From Platycnemis pennipes (taxonomy: Eukaryota > Arthropoda > Insecta > Odonata > Platycnemididae), in assembly GCA_933228895.1 (NCBI GenBank), contig OW121858.1:32883859-32947858 (forward strand): a stretch of 64,000 bases of DNA. Reading direction: 5' to 3'. The translations under genes were made by a program, and so were the position numbers. Below, piece after piece: positions 22,601 to 30,154 of this stretch (position 1 is its first letter; each line of letters starts with the position of its first letter). The notes below the pieces were generated by a model. It was not told the origin of the DNA. It saw nothing but the letters and a program-made list of their open reading frames with translations, and did no database searches.

Positions 22601-23700
22601 TATATGCCTACAGAATATGGGTAGAGGAATCACATATTCAATTAATGTGAACATTCATATTGTCGTAAAAATATTTTATGGGATATCATTTACAGAAAAG
22701 AATTAGGTCTACGAATAAAGAATTAAGAGCCTTAACAGCCACCTTTCATACACAAAAATACTACAGTACCTGTTTCTGAAATGCATTTCATAGCTCGAAG
22801 AGCGTCGATTTCCCTTTTCAGCCGCTGGTTTTGTGCCCTCAGAATCGCGTTTTTATGCTCAAGGTCGTCCTTGGATGTCACATACTCACCGGAATCAGAG
22901 GAGTCGTCACTAAACTAATATGATTCAAAAGACCAGCATTAATATACTATATGAAATTAACGAATACCAAGCTCATCATGCAACATGTCCTAATCTCGTA
23001 ACATAACTCAATGAATAACACTTATACTCACAGAAGGTAACCCACTGAAACACGTCAAACTTTCCACCAAAGATTTCTTCACTCCTTTCCTCATAGTTTT
23101 TTTTTGCTCTGGGGAATTCAGAAGCATTCTCTTCTTTCTTTCGATTCTCCCCAACTGACGGCTAAGGTGAAATAAACATTAAGTTTCCAAGTATAGTGAC
23201 TGATTACAAGTAAATCGTAGTATACTTACAAATAAATCATCAAGTCCTTCCTTTTTTGCCAGTGTCTTTCTCATGGACCTGGTTGGAAAGGGAATGCCAT
23301 ACCTCAGCACAGACTTCGACGCTTGCACAATTTCTTTCCAATCTGTTAAACAGAACAAAATTATGAGCGCTCCCTGAATGCAAATCTAAGGCGGCAATTA
23401 AGGTTAATAAAATTTACCATCACTCTGGGCGAGGATAATGGCAACAGCCTTTGTCCATTTCACGTCCATGAGCTTGGACATACACTCCTTGCTTTTCACG
23501 TCGTAGTTGGTCGGCCACTTAATTAAGACTTCATCTTTATCCGTAATGAGTCGGGAAATAGCTTTTCTCGGTCTTCTCTCGTCGAAAAGCAGCCATTCAC
23601 TAAATGCCACCTGCACCGGCGTGGTCGTCTCAGATTCATCGTTTGCGGAATTATCATTTACAAACTCGCACAAAACGTAAAACTTATCGCTTTCTGCCAT
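7479..23700 (-). CDS. BEN-domain protein gene (eight exons placed)
   Basis: A minus-strand split gene. Exons placed by frame plus GT/AG borders are 23700-23418, 23342-23230, 23154-23032, 22914-22770, 22174-22019, 20427-20241, 8059-7837 and 7666-7479. The N-terminus begins MAESDKFYVLCEFVND. The middle is charged with a coiled-coil-like stretch, and the last two exons form a BEN domain, a DNA- or protein-binding helical fold found in chromatin and transcription regulators. Phases chain correctly at every junction except exon 4 to 5, where one small exon is probably missing, and exon 6 carries a one-base homopolymer anomaly. The joint between exons 6 and 7 crosses about 12 kb of transposons but is phase 0 on both sides. 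The gene could be two genes, or a recent pseudogene. Confidence 0.6.
7837..8059 (-). CDS. BEN gene exon 7, first part of the BEN domain
   Basis: Acceptor ATATTGCAG|ACTGAA, donor ATTATTG|GTAAGT. Encodes 74 residues with BEN-domain features: an N-terminal ICFGDRKLSAVDLNRCK segment, a helix SVLIVDLFSQLFTEEEMALG matching the LL..LFt.eEl consensus, and a basic PKRKLNEARVKGII end. The end of the piggyBac relic lies only about 23 bases upstream of this exon, inside the 3' splice region. Confidence 0.7.
8090..9569. mobile_element. 1480-bp insertion in the piggyBac left end (TTG duplication)
   Basis: Terminal inverted repeats AGCAAGGGG and CCCCTTGCT, extending imperfectly inward (..GACA.T). The direct duplication TTG flanks it (8087-8089 and 9570-9572), and removing insert plus one TTG restores CCCTTTGAGTGCCAC. 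A 3-bp duplication fits CACTA- or Harbinger-type elements, but no transposase is encoded. The interior is unusual for a MITE: inverted CCAAT boxes (GATTGGCCGATTGG, 8217-8230), CpG-rich ends (9417-9485, TCTCGCG-type repeats) and a short open frame at 8626-8850 that I cannot identify. Confidence 0.6.
9581..9640. repeat. Two copies of an 18-bp perfect palindrome
   Basis: ACGACGATATATCGTCGT occurs at 9581-9598 and again at 9623-9640, just inside the piggyBac left terminus and on either side of the CCAGAAGTGCCA subterminal block. Perfectly self-complementary sites in pairs next to a transposon end are likely transposase or host-factor binding sites. A weaker relative (GCGATATATCG) lies at 8109-8119 inside the adjacent insertion. 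Confidence 0.8.
10980..12152 (+). CDS. LINE copy 1 ORF1, gag-like zinc-knuckle protein
   Basis: 390 residues. I chose the ATG at 10980 (MEDNNLPPIKRSRPDMGG) because the second LINE copy has an equivalent ATG (MADNILPPTKKSRPDMGG) while the upstream open stretch is not conserved as protein. The N-terminal ~170 residues probably form an RRM-like RNA-binding region. Three CCHC knuckles follow: CFQCQKFGHIATRC, CPRCGLENHEGAEC and CVNCEGTHPVYSRQC. The C-terminal third is Thr/Lys/Pro-rich and ends in an acidic EEDESLSETEVLL plus a basic tail. In this class ORF1 proteins bind the element RNA and package it for retrotransposition. Confidence 0.88.
   Translation: MEDNNLPPIKRSRPDMGGGVNGFCASRRFLIMRCTREGETLKKVSPFLIKRVLSAKIPGELKSAKKLRDGSLLIETSNPNQAEKLLGMKALHDIPVSVEVHRTLNTSRGVISHYDFLYVEADEIKSEMSSQGVTDVRRLTTRRNGEVVNTTSVVLTFASDRLPDKVFVGYESVPVRPFVPAPMRCFQCQKFGHIATRCEGKATCPRCGLENHEGAECKNSPHCVNCEGTHPVYSRQCPKVKEERKIMEIKTLEKITYFKARKKYRAMEAPTFSKSFAAVATKQVTKATIATQTESTQSTTAERKEKSATPAKASKPAQKTENKNVSPGKTNPPTTTTGATNARREKTPSPGPSVPVGLNRPESMEEDESLSETEVLLAKQKAKKHRRIKR
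12201..15902 (+). CDS. LINE copy 1 ORF2, endonuclease-RT-RNase H polyprotein
   Basis: About 1233 residues, intact. The ATG at 12201 (MAFILQWNCNGFY) is taken because the second copy starts at the same place; 48 bases separate it from ORF1. Domains in order: APE-like endonuclease with LQETHF (~res 32), GDLNAHETLWG (~131) and GSDHFPI (~208); reverse transcriptase with GFRRGRSTVDH, FFDMEKAYD and the catalytic FVDD (~667); RNase H with FTDGSKS (~967), a TAELLAIKMAL helix and WVPGHVGIAGNE; a C-terminal Cys/His finger CDDCDSPLSVRHLLTEC (~1173). It nicks target DNA and primes reverse transcription there. Confidence 0.92.
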   Translation: MAFILQWNCNGFYRHKEELAVLIRDLNPSCICLQETHFKTTDNGILKGFNVFRLDDTSGQRAQGGVLVATREALYTSRVQLNTPFQAVAVTVHAPEAVTVCNVYLPEAAPVTRFNLETLLHQLPKPYILLGDLNAHETLWGSSREQCNRRGRVLSSFIKDFNLVLMNNGEHTRFNSFNGQFSTIDLCLTSSTLMNKLHLTVHNDLCGSDHFPILINRGNNFNPDFIRPGNWIVRKANWPVFKDTFNFKHDESQNAVLNIDKLTRSIIDAANCSVPKSVRTILRPAVPWWNEECARAIRQRKKALRIFNKFPTETNLASFRHLRAKARRIVKEAKKASWMEYVSSINYRTPLAHVWDKVKRISGNHHQRSVPFLNVGGNVLTSPSAIGEVFGQLLTETCSDDTYEETFLSIKRRSESCPLIFNEKHTMAEYNIPFSLWELRSAIEDSRDTAAGMDEIHNAFLRNIPERALLEVLRSLNQLWAEGSFPNSWRESIVVPILKQGKDRADPNNYRPISLTSCLCKVTERMVNRRLVWWLERRNLLSTIQCGFRRGRSTVDHLVRVDNYIQEAFLLRQHVIGVFFDMEKAYDRVWRRKILTTRHEWGMRGNLLVFIHNFLSDRVFKVKVGNHLSDFYPQENGVPQGSVLSVTLFAIAINDIARCIKPPLLGSLFVDDLAIFCRSSKLNSAARVTQLALNRLGSWSQRNGFKFSTEKCKCVHFYRVRGAYIPPALLLDGRHLPYVDSVRFLGMTLDYRLSYRDHIRSLRDESLRTLNILKFLNHSSWGADRRSLLLLYRSLVRSKLDYGSFVYASSRDTYLRSLTPVHNAGLRISTGAFRTSPVLSIYADAGEPPLSHRRNILMCSYAAKILATQNHPCFNVIFNPSFLELFSRRTRATKPLGVRFNLFIQAARLRLPDLYPVGYSSYPPWIIPPPEIHMGLSSRPKAHPTDLEYQRLFNEFLGRHPDFIPVFTDGSKSDSACACAVTSSHHGVVKARLNPLCSIYTAELLAIKMALDGIGKSAKAFAICTDSMSALQSISVFCSYHPIVQSIHSRLLCLNRRGITITFLWVPGHVGIAGNETADAAAKRALRIPEQTATLVPCQDLKATLRKVVLDQWSASWRDVRNNKLRSVKPVTSVWPTSVRNSRREEVVITRLRIGHCALTHYFLFTEEKITPRCDDCDSPLSVRHLLTECDKFRTMREKLGIRGDLEQILGDDLDRLSRIISFLKATGLLNKI
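15978..16012 (+). other. Conserved 3' tail hairpin of the LINE
   Basis: In the tail, GTGGTGCAAATGACC pairs through GGTGC with the downstream GCACC (about 15985 and 16007), leaving a loop of about 20 bases. The same arrangement recurs with loop changes at 1449-1481, 2942-2972 and 30252-30282. Conservation of arms and loop across four copies suggests that this is the structure recognised by the element's own reverse transcriptase. A similar tail ends the SINE at 51040-51405. Confidence 0.65.
16048..17031 (+). pseudogene. piggyBac transposase pseudogene
   Basis: The frame from the ATG at 16048 (MASTSRNEFSPGVDDDRLAEYIN) is an acidic, Ser-rich N-terminal region typical of piggyBac transposases, open to 16593. 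The DDE core is almost entirely missing. After several frame changes the C-terminal side is still visible (VCNVISKMVLNMFI near 16750, then REKVCAACSRKGRG at 16966-17010), the latter being the start of the cysteine-rich domain that binds the element ends. Internal deletion plus frameshifts make it dead. Its ATG lies inside the target duplication of the LINE just upstream. Confidence 0.75.
17032..17734. other. 3' region of the piggyBac relic
   Basis: AT-rich, no supported frame. It contains the element's 3' UTR up to the right terminal repeat. Confidence 0.5.
18136..18435 (-). pseudogene. Helitron helicase fragment
   Basis: Ninety-nine residues of a PIF1-type helicase: CQLIAWDECTMVHKASLEALD corresponds to the Walker B region (I.WDE..M.H...leAlD) and ARHFRQTLPVIPR to the following motif (aGDFRQtLPVi). 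The conserved GD of that motif reads RH. The Rep domain and the rest of the helicase are absent. In a complete Helitron this enzyme unwinds DNA during rolling-circle transposition. Confidence 0.8.
18455..19045. repeat. Tandem ~250-bp repeat rich in TATCGAT
   Basis: Two and a half copies of a unit containing AAACCTTC(G/A)(C/T)GGAG, CCAAAG(T/C)TTCATGG, ATCCGATGAAT and a cluster of ATCGATA/TATCGAT sites (18550-18720 and 18815-18960). The units are arranged head to tail inside the Helitron relic. The repeated TATCGATACAGTATCGATA blocks are short palindromes. Confidence 0.75.
19080..20240. other. Intron sequence of the BEN gene
   Basis: AT-rich, no supported gene. A ~35-base block (AAAATATTCTGAGCATAATGG...) occurs at about 19671-19706 and again at about 20641-20676, and a second block (AATTTCTATAAACAATATTTT) at about 19977 and 20611, so a segment was duplicated across exon 6. 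Confidence 0.5.
20241..20427 (-). CDS. BEN gene exon 6, with a nine-T homopolymer anomaly
   Basis: Acceptor TTTTTAG|GAAAGC and donor CCTGAG|GTAAAG. The 187-base length is one base too long for phase 0 to 0. The frame from the 5' side stops (TGA) just after the run of nine T on the plus strand (20305-20313). With eight bases the frame would continue through KSLTVRPEPIIPPE to the donor. Either a sequencing or assembly error or a real frameshift. An internal GAG|GTAATT could also act as a donor and bypass it. Confidence 0.5.
20830..21658. mobile_element. 829-bp MITE, copy 1 (AGGGTAGTTTCC ends)
   Basis: Perfect terminal inverted repeats AGGGTAGTTTCCT and AGGAAACTACCCT. A copy of exactly the same length, almost identical, lies at 30982-31810. 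The inferred target duplication is AT (20828-20829 and 21659-21660). Inside are exon-like pieces: ATGGCGGGGTGCGCTGCC (MAGCAAF..., 20984 onward) followed by a GTAGGT donor-like site, and a later segment (about 21190-21307) after TTTATAG| that encodes AQGRPARCVFCYDEAWREG and ends in TGA before an AATAAATGAATAAA. It looks like a deletion derivative of a spliced transposon gene. Confidence 0.85.
22019..22174 (-). CDS. BEN gene exon 5, linker
   Basis: Acceptor CATCTCAG|, donor GAAAAT|GTAAGT, 156 bases (52 codons), phase 0 to 0. It encodes a low-complexity, Ser/Lys/Glu-rich linker (ESHTTPPPKPKNELSLKVLD). No domain. Confidence 0.5.
22770..23342 (-). CDS. BEN gene exons 2-4, basic and coiled-coil region
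   Basis: Exon 2 (23342-23230) follows TTTAACAG| and ends TTATTT|GTAAGT. Exon 3 (23154-23032) uses the acceptor CCGTCAG| in preference to an upstream ACCTTAG|, because only the former keeps phase 0, and it is rich in Lys/Arg (RIERKKRMLLNSPEQKKTMR). Exon 4 (22914-22770) encodes FSDDSSDSGEYV followed by a short coiled coil (LEHKNAILRAQNQRLKREID) and ends ACAG|GTACTG in phase 1. The next exon found starts in phase 0, so a small exon in 22.77-22.17 kb is expected. Confidence 0.55.
23418..23700 (-). CDS. BEN gene exon 1 (start exon)
   Basis: Encodes 94 residues from MAESDKFYVLCEFVND to AQSDG. The initiator is the only ATG in frame near the 5' end and no upstream in-frame extension is seen. The donor is GATG|GTAAATT, leaving phase 1. 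The 'voice' of this segment (FYVLCEF, a ... W ... Y region, then an IL-type helix) resembles the N-terminal module that precedes BEN domains in several insect proteins. That resemblance is from general familiarity, not from a search. Confidence 0.65.
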
Positions 23701-24577
23701 TGCCTTGTTTCAAAGTGGATTGATGCAATGAGTACTAATCAAAGTATTAGAAGTACGCGCAAATATTTGAATATTACTCACGAATTTCACACTTGCTCCA
23801 GCACAGCTTTGACTAAGAAGCACGTGATCACATCTAACAAGCACCCACGCGGGAAAAGGCGGAAACTCGTGAGAAAAAGTAGTGCCAACTATAAATACTG
23901 AACAACATCGCCAAGAGTCAGACCATCACCTAACGACTTAAACAAAATGTATATATATATGAGGCATCATATCTGCTATTATCGTCATACCCAATGTGAT
24001 GCGTATGACCTAATAGAATACCCGTGAAAAAATTATACAGCAAGGATGCTTTCTCAGTCCCGTTGTTTGTGTAAATTTTTGGGTTTCTGGATACTGGTAA
24101 ACTGTAAACTAGTCCAAAAAGGTGTTTCACAGAATTATATTCGGTGAAAAAACATGTAAATTATCAATAACAAGGTATTTTCGTCGCTTTTTTAACGAAA
24201 AATAGGATATTTGAAGACTTTCATCTCTCAGGACGACATTATTTTCTTTCGAAGTTATTAACTTGACTCATTGCTAAAGCGCATTATTTGCAATAGATGT
24301 AGAGTATGTTGAGTGTTTCACCAATTCCAGTTCGTTTTCTCGGTTTTCTCTTTCCTTATCTTCAACGACCTTCCGTCAACATTTAAAGCAAGTGACGCTC
24401 ATTGCTGTTGAAATACTTTTTCTTTGCTGAAACAGTTAAAGACGGCTGGATGCAAGCGTTAGCTGATCACGTTTGCTTCCATAGCTTTTCTGTGCCTGTT
24501 ACACGAAGTGGTAGCGGCATTCCTGTAGCTGGAATTGCCCTTTTGTACGTAGCTAATTTGTCATCCTTTGACCAGAG
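23701..24577. promoter_or_regulatory. Shared 5' region between two divergent genes
   Basis: The 877 bases between the start codon of the BEN gene (minus, 23700) and that of the Tnp2-like gene (plus, 24578). Contains a CACGTGATCAC site (23821-23831) and GTGAG/ACTATAAATACTG (TATA-like, 23889-23900). No other frame is supported. The head-to-head layout allows a bidirectional promoter, but this is inference from position only. Confidence 0.35.
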
Positions 24578-25212
24578 ATGCCGGCTGGAAGAAAACGGGG
24601 ACCGTACAAGAAGGAACCCCTGCGGGTAGGGGGATTGAGAATACTCCCGCAGTATCCCTGCTTGTCGTAAGAGGCGACTAAAAGGGCGGGGAGACAACCC
24701 CGATAACAAACCCCCAGCTCAGATAGGGTATCGTCCGGGAAGTGAGTGGGTATGCTACCTGTGAGTGACCATACCATCTGGTTAACGATCCACCCGCATG
24801 TTTGCCGTGTGCGGAGACCCGTAAGGAGGAGAAGGGGATCCTGGAGGGTGCGGTGCGTGGTTCCCAGCCGGGTGTCGGATGCCCGGTATGGACTACGGGC
24901 CAATACCCCTCTTTGGCCCCGGATTCGCTGCAAACGGGCGGCCGGGAGCTAGCCACTCCCGGTCAATCGGCTTCTGTGGCGTACTGCTTAACGGTGGCGA
25001 GTGCCGGGGAGGTGGGGGTCTGCGTAGGGCGGTCGGAGATGTACGGGTTTGGTGGGCCCGTGCATCGAAGATCCAACCCGAAACAGACTACCACCTCTAG
25101 GGTGCTATATCCCTCGGGTAGCCCTGGCGACCGCACTGATTTGCGGTGCGGCGTCCCAAATGTGTGGCTCCATGGTGGGTGGGGAGCTCGGGGGACGAAA
25201 TTTAAAATTGGT

Positions 25213-26382
25213 ATGGCGGATAATATTCTTCCACCAACAAAAAAATCCCGCCCGGACATGGGTGGGAGAGATATGTGTATCAACGTAAGTAAGCGCTTTC
25301 TAATTATGAAATGTATGAAGGAGGGTGAGACCTTTGCCAAGGTTTCCCCATTCCTTATAAGAAAAGTGATGTCGGCATTGGTACCCGGTGATATTAAGTC
25401 TGCCAAAAAGCTGAGGGATGGAACCTTGCTAATTGAAACGGCCAACATAGCTCAGAGCGAGAAATTGATAGCTACGGATAGATTCCACGACTTTCCAGTG
25501 AAAGTAGAGGTTCACCGTACACTGAATACCTGTCGGGGAGTAATTAGTCACTTTGACCTCCTCCATGTAGAAGTCGACGAAATTAAGAGAGAGATGGCCT
25601 CTCAAGGTGTGAGCGATGTCCGTCGACTTACTACAAGGCGCAACGGCGTAGTAATTAATACAACGTCCGTGGTTTTGACCTTTGCATGTGAAAAGCTCCC
25701 CGATAAGGTATTCATTGGCTACGAGTCAGTACCGGTGAGGCCTTATATTCCAGCTCCCATGCGTTGCTTCCAGTGCCAACGCTTCGGCCACATCGCCACG
25801 CGATGTGAGGGCAAGGCCATCTGCCCACGCTGCGGCCTGGATGCGCATGAGGGAGAGGACTGTGTGCAAGATACACACTGTGTCAACTGCGAGGGTGCAC
25901 ACCCGGTGTACTCTCGCAAATGTCCGAAGATGCTGGAAGAAAGGAAAGTCGTGGAAATAAAGACTCTGGAAAAAATAACATATTTCGAAGCGAGGAAAAA
26001 GTATAGGGCATTGGCTGCTCCTATCTTTTCCCGCTCTTTTGCCTCAGTTGCCGTAACACCAGTCCCTAAAGCCACTATAGCAACGCAAACCGAAAAAAGT
26101 GAAAGTTTAATTAAAGTAGTGACGAAAGAATCGGCAAAGCCGGCCAAAAACTTGTCACCGGCTCGTAAAGTGACCACCAGCTCTGCGGGTTCTCCCAAGA
26201 AGAACCCCATTAAAAATAATTCCGCGAACGCTAATAACTCGCGTGAAAACACACCACCATCCGGTCCATCCGGTGTGCCCAAGCCCGGACAGCCGGAATG
26301 TATGGAGGAGGATGAAAGTCTCTCTGAGACAGAAATCCTCCTCGCAAAACAGTCGGGAAGAAGGCGCCGTATTAAGCGTTGA
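25213..26382 (+). CDS. LINE copy 2 ORF1, gag-like zinc-knuckle protein
   Basis: 389 residues from MADNILPPTKKSRPDMGG, aligned by start with copy 1. The frame is also open upstream to 24802, but that part lies in the 5' UTR and its protein reading is not conserved in copy 1. Three CCHC knuckles: CFQCQRFGHIATRC, CPRCGLDAHEGEDC and CVNCEGAHPVYSRKC. The tail again ends EEDESLSETEILLAK plus a basic cluster. No damage seen. Confidence 0.87.
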   Translation: MADNILPPTKKSRPDMGGRDMCINVSKRFLIMKCMKEGETFAKVSPFLIRKVMSALVPGDIKSAKKLRDGTLLIETANIAQSEKLIATDRFHDFPVKVEVHRTLNTCRGVISHFDLLHVEVDEIKREMASQGVSDVRRLTTRRNGVVINTTSVVLTFACEKLPDKVFIGYESVPVRPYIPAPMRCFQCQRFGHIATRCEGKAICPRCGLDAHEGEDCVQDTHCVNCEGAHPVYSRKCPKMLEERKVVEIKTLEKITYFEARKKYRALAAPIFSRSFASVAVTPVPKATIATQTEKSESLIKVVTKESAKPAKNLSPARKVTTSSAGSPKKNPIKNNSANANNSRENTPPSGPSGVPKPGQPECMEEDESLSETEILLAKQSGRRRRIKR

Positions 26383-26442
26383 TCCTCCCGCTGCACGGAT
26401 AGCTCGATCATAGTTTTATTTTTATATTTTATACTATTAAAT

Positions 26443-29400
26443 ATGGCTTTTATCTTGCAGTGGAACTGCAATGGATTTTACCGGCATAAGGAGGAAATGA
26501 GCGTTTTAATTCATGATTTTAACCCTCTTTGTATATGTCTTCAAGAGACACATTTTAAGAGGACGGACAAGGGCATTTTAAAAGGTTTTAACATTTTTAG
26601 ACTTGACGACACCAGTGGCAATCGAGCCCAGGGTGGAGTGGCTGTTTACATTCGGGAGGCTCTTTACACCTCCCGAGTACAGCTTAACACACCGTTTCAG
26701 GCGGTGGCGGTAACCGTGTACGCCCCGGAACCGGTAACATTGTGCAATGTTTATCTACCGGAGGCTGCACCGGTTACTCGTTTTAACTTGGACGCCCTTG
26801 TCCGTCAACTCCCGAAGCCCTACATTTTACTAGGAGATTTTAACGCCCATGACACCCTGTGGGGGAGTTCTAGGAGTCAGTGCGACCGAAGAGGTCGTAT
26901 TTTAGCCAATTTTATTTTAGATTTTAACATGATTTTGTTGAACAACGGGGAGAAAACCCGTTTTAATGTTTTTAACGGTCAGTACTCTGTGATTGACCTG
27001 TGCATTGCATCGAGCAGTTTGATAAACAAGATTGAAATATCCGTGCATAATGATTTGTGTGGGAGCGATCATTTTCCCCTGTTAGTCAAAAAAGACCAAA
27101 ATCTTATTTTAGATTATATTCGTCCGAGTAACTGGATTATCCGGAAAGGTGACTGGTCTTATTTTAAAAAAGTTTTTAATTTTAACCACGACGAAGCATG
27201 TGACCCTATAATGAACATTGAGAGGTTAACAAATTGCCTGATTGAAAGCGCAAGGTGCAGTGTTCCTCGGTCAAAGGGCACCAAACTGAGACCAGCAGTA
27301 CCATGGTGGAACGAGGAATGCGCAGAAGCCATTCGTCAACGTAAGAAGGCGTTACGAATTTTTAAAAAATTTCCCACGAACATGAACCTTTCCGCCTTCC
27401 GACGATTAAGAGCGAAGGCACGTCAGGTGGTGAAGGAGGCGAAGAGGGCTTCCTGGATGGAATTTGTCTCTGGCGTCAACAGTCGGACGCCGGTTGCACA
27501 GGTTTGGCGTAAAGTAAGAAGTATATCTGGCAACCAACAACAGCTCGGCGTCTCCTTTCTACGTGTTGGAGGCAACACAGTTCCATCGCCATCTTCTATT
27601 GGAAATATATTCGGTCAGGAACTAGCCAAAACCAGCTCTAATAAAAGCTACGATGATAGATTTTTAAAAATTAAGAAGGAAAAGGAGGCATTTCCTATCG
27701 ATTTTAAGGAGCGACGATCCCCGGCAGATTATAACCTTCCGTTTTCCCTGTGGGAACTAGAGTCCGCCATTGCGGACTCCCACATGACTTCTCCAGGTCC
27801 CGACGAAGTCCACAATGCCTTTCTCCGGAATATTCCGGAATATTCCGGAATCGGCATTGTTGGAGGTCCTCCACACCTTCAATCAGCTATGGGTTGAAGG
27901 TTCCTTTCCATCGTCCTGGCGGGAGTCTGTTGTAGTCCCTATATTAAAACAGGGTAAAGACCGAGCTGACCCGAACAACTACAGGCCGATATCTCTTACT
28001 AGCTGCCTTTGCAAGATTATGGAAAGAATGGCGAATCGGCGGCTCATATGGTGGCTAGAGCGTCGCAACCTTCTTTCTGGTGTCCAGTGTGGATTTCGTA
28101 GGGGCCGTTCCACCACTGATCACCTAGTAAGGATAGACAATTTTATCCAGGAAGCCTTCCTTCTACGTCAACACGTGATTGGCGTATTTTTCGATATTGA
28201 AAAGGCTTATGACCGAACTTGGCGACACAAAATTCTAAACACTCTGCACGAATGGGGTTTTAGGGGTAATCTACCCATTTTTATTCGGAACTTTTTATCC
28301 AACCGAGTTTTTAAAGTCAGAATAGGCCAGCATAAATCGCAATTTTACAGCCAAGAAAATGGAGTTCCTCAGGGTTCTGTCCTTAGTGTAACGCTTTTCG
28401 CTGTAGCGATTAACGATATTGCTAACTGTGTAGGCACACCAGTAATAGCATCACTGTTTGTGGATGACTTTGCAATTTTTTGTAGGTCATCCCAACCCGC
28501 TACAGCAGCCAGACTAATCCAACTCACTCTGAACAAACTGCACAAGTGGGCCCAGTGTAATGGTTTTAAGTTCTCCTCAGAGAAAACCAAATGCGTTCAT
28601 TTCCGCCGGTGTAGGGGACATAACATCCCTCCAGCGTTACGCTTGGGTGGTAAAAACCTTCCATTTGTCGACTCAATCCGTTTTTTAGGCCTGACATGTG
28701 ACTACCGCCTCAACTGGCGTGCTCACATAGAAAGTTTAAAATTGAAATGTCACAAAACGTTAAACATTTTCAAGTACCTAAGTCACTCGACATGGGGAGC
28801 TGATCGCTCCACACTAATTTTATTGTATCGTGCTTTAGTACGGTCAAAACTTGACTATGGTTCCTTTGTGTACTCTTCCGGTCGAGAGTCGTACCTTCGA
28901 CCACTGACTGTGATACACAATACCGGTTTACGACTGTGTACGGGGGCGTTTCGGACCAGCCCTATCCTGAGCATCTACTCTGATGCAGGAGAATCGCCTC
29001 TGTGCTACCGAAGGAACCTGCTAATGTGCAACTACGCCTCAAAGGTTTTAGCAATGAAGACGCATCCATGTTTTAACTTGTTTTCAAAACCACGATTTTT
29101 AGATGTTTTTAACCGTAAGACAAAGGCCACAAGGCCTGCCAATGTTCGTTTTAACTATTTTATTCGAGAACGAGGAGTTGGTCTACCGGATTTATACCCT
29201 CTCGGCTCATCTAACCACCCACCATGGCTAACTCCTACTCCTATAATAAAGATGCTCCTTAGTGATCGTCCAAAGGCTTCCACCACTGCTGCTGAGTGCC
29301 AGCGTACCTTCTCTGTGTTCCTGGGCAACCACCCCAATTTTGTCACTGTATTCACAGACGGGTCGAAGTCTCCTACCGCCTGTGCCTGTGCCGTAGTTTC

Positions 29401-30154
29401 TTCTTATCATGGTACCATAAAGGCTAAACTCAGTCCACTCTGCAGTGTATTCACGGCGGAGCTGTTCGCTATAAAGATGGCTCTGTGTAGAATAGACAGT
29501 AGTGGAGGATCCTTCGCAATTTGCTCTGACTCTCTAAGTGCCCTAAACTCTATTTCCGACCGTTCTTCTACGAACCCATTATGCCAGCAGATCCATGAGT
29601 CGCTACTCTCCCTTCAAAAGAAGGGAGTCACCATCATCTTTCTGTGGGTCCCCAACCACATGGGAATTGTCGGGAATGAACGTGTCGATGCAACTGCGAA
29701 GGCTGCCCTAAAAGAAGAAAATTGCACATCAACTCTGGTACCTTTCGAAGACCTTCGGTCCCATCTAAAGGGTTCAGTTTTCCAACAGTGGCAGGAGCAA
29801 TGGAACGATCTCCCAAATAACAAATTACGAAGTTTAAAACCGGTAACGGCAGCATGGCCAACGTCCGTCAGGAGTAGTCGCAGAGAGGAAGTCGTCATTG
29901 CACGACTACGAATCGGTCATTGCCGTCTGACTCACTCGTATCTCTTCACCGAAGAGAAGGAACCGCCTCTCTGCAATGAGTGCAACATGCCACTCAGTGT
30001 GCGACACATCCTGACGGATTGTAACTTATTTCGGAATGCACGCCTCAGGTTAGGGATCAGGGGGAGCCTAGAGCATGTTCTAGGCAATGATCCTGATCGT
30101 CTTAACCGTGTCATATTGCTGCTAAAAGAAACTGACCTTTTTAATAAAATATAA
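26443..30154 (+). pseudogene. LINE copy 2 ORF2, frameshifted
   Basis: Endonuclease and start of the RT region are in one frame from 26443 (MAFILQWNCNGFY; LQETHF; GDFNAHDTLWG; GSDHFPL). RT core (FFDIEKAYD, FVDD at about 28462), RNase H (FTDGSKS near 29357; WVPNHMGIVGNE) and the C-terminal finger CNECNMPLSVRHILTDC are in the next frame to 30154. The break is a direct 10-base duplication, TATTCCGGAA at 27831-27840 and 27841-27850, absent from copy 1. The rest is undamaged, so the break is probably recent. The catalytic residues read the same as in copy 1. Confidence 0.9.

Noticed and set aside
24802..25212. N-terminal extension of ORF1 in LINE copy 2
   Set aside because: Open by chance in the GC-rich 5' UTR; the protein reading is not conserved in copy 1.
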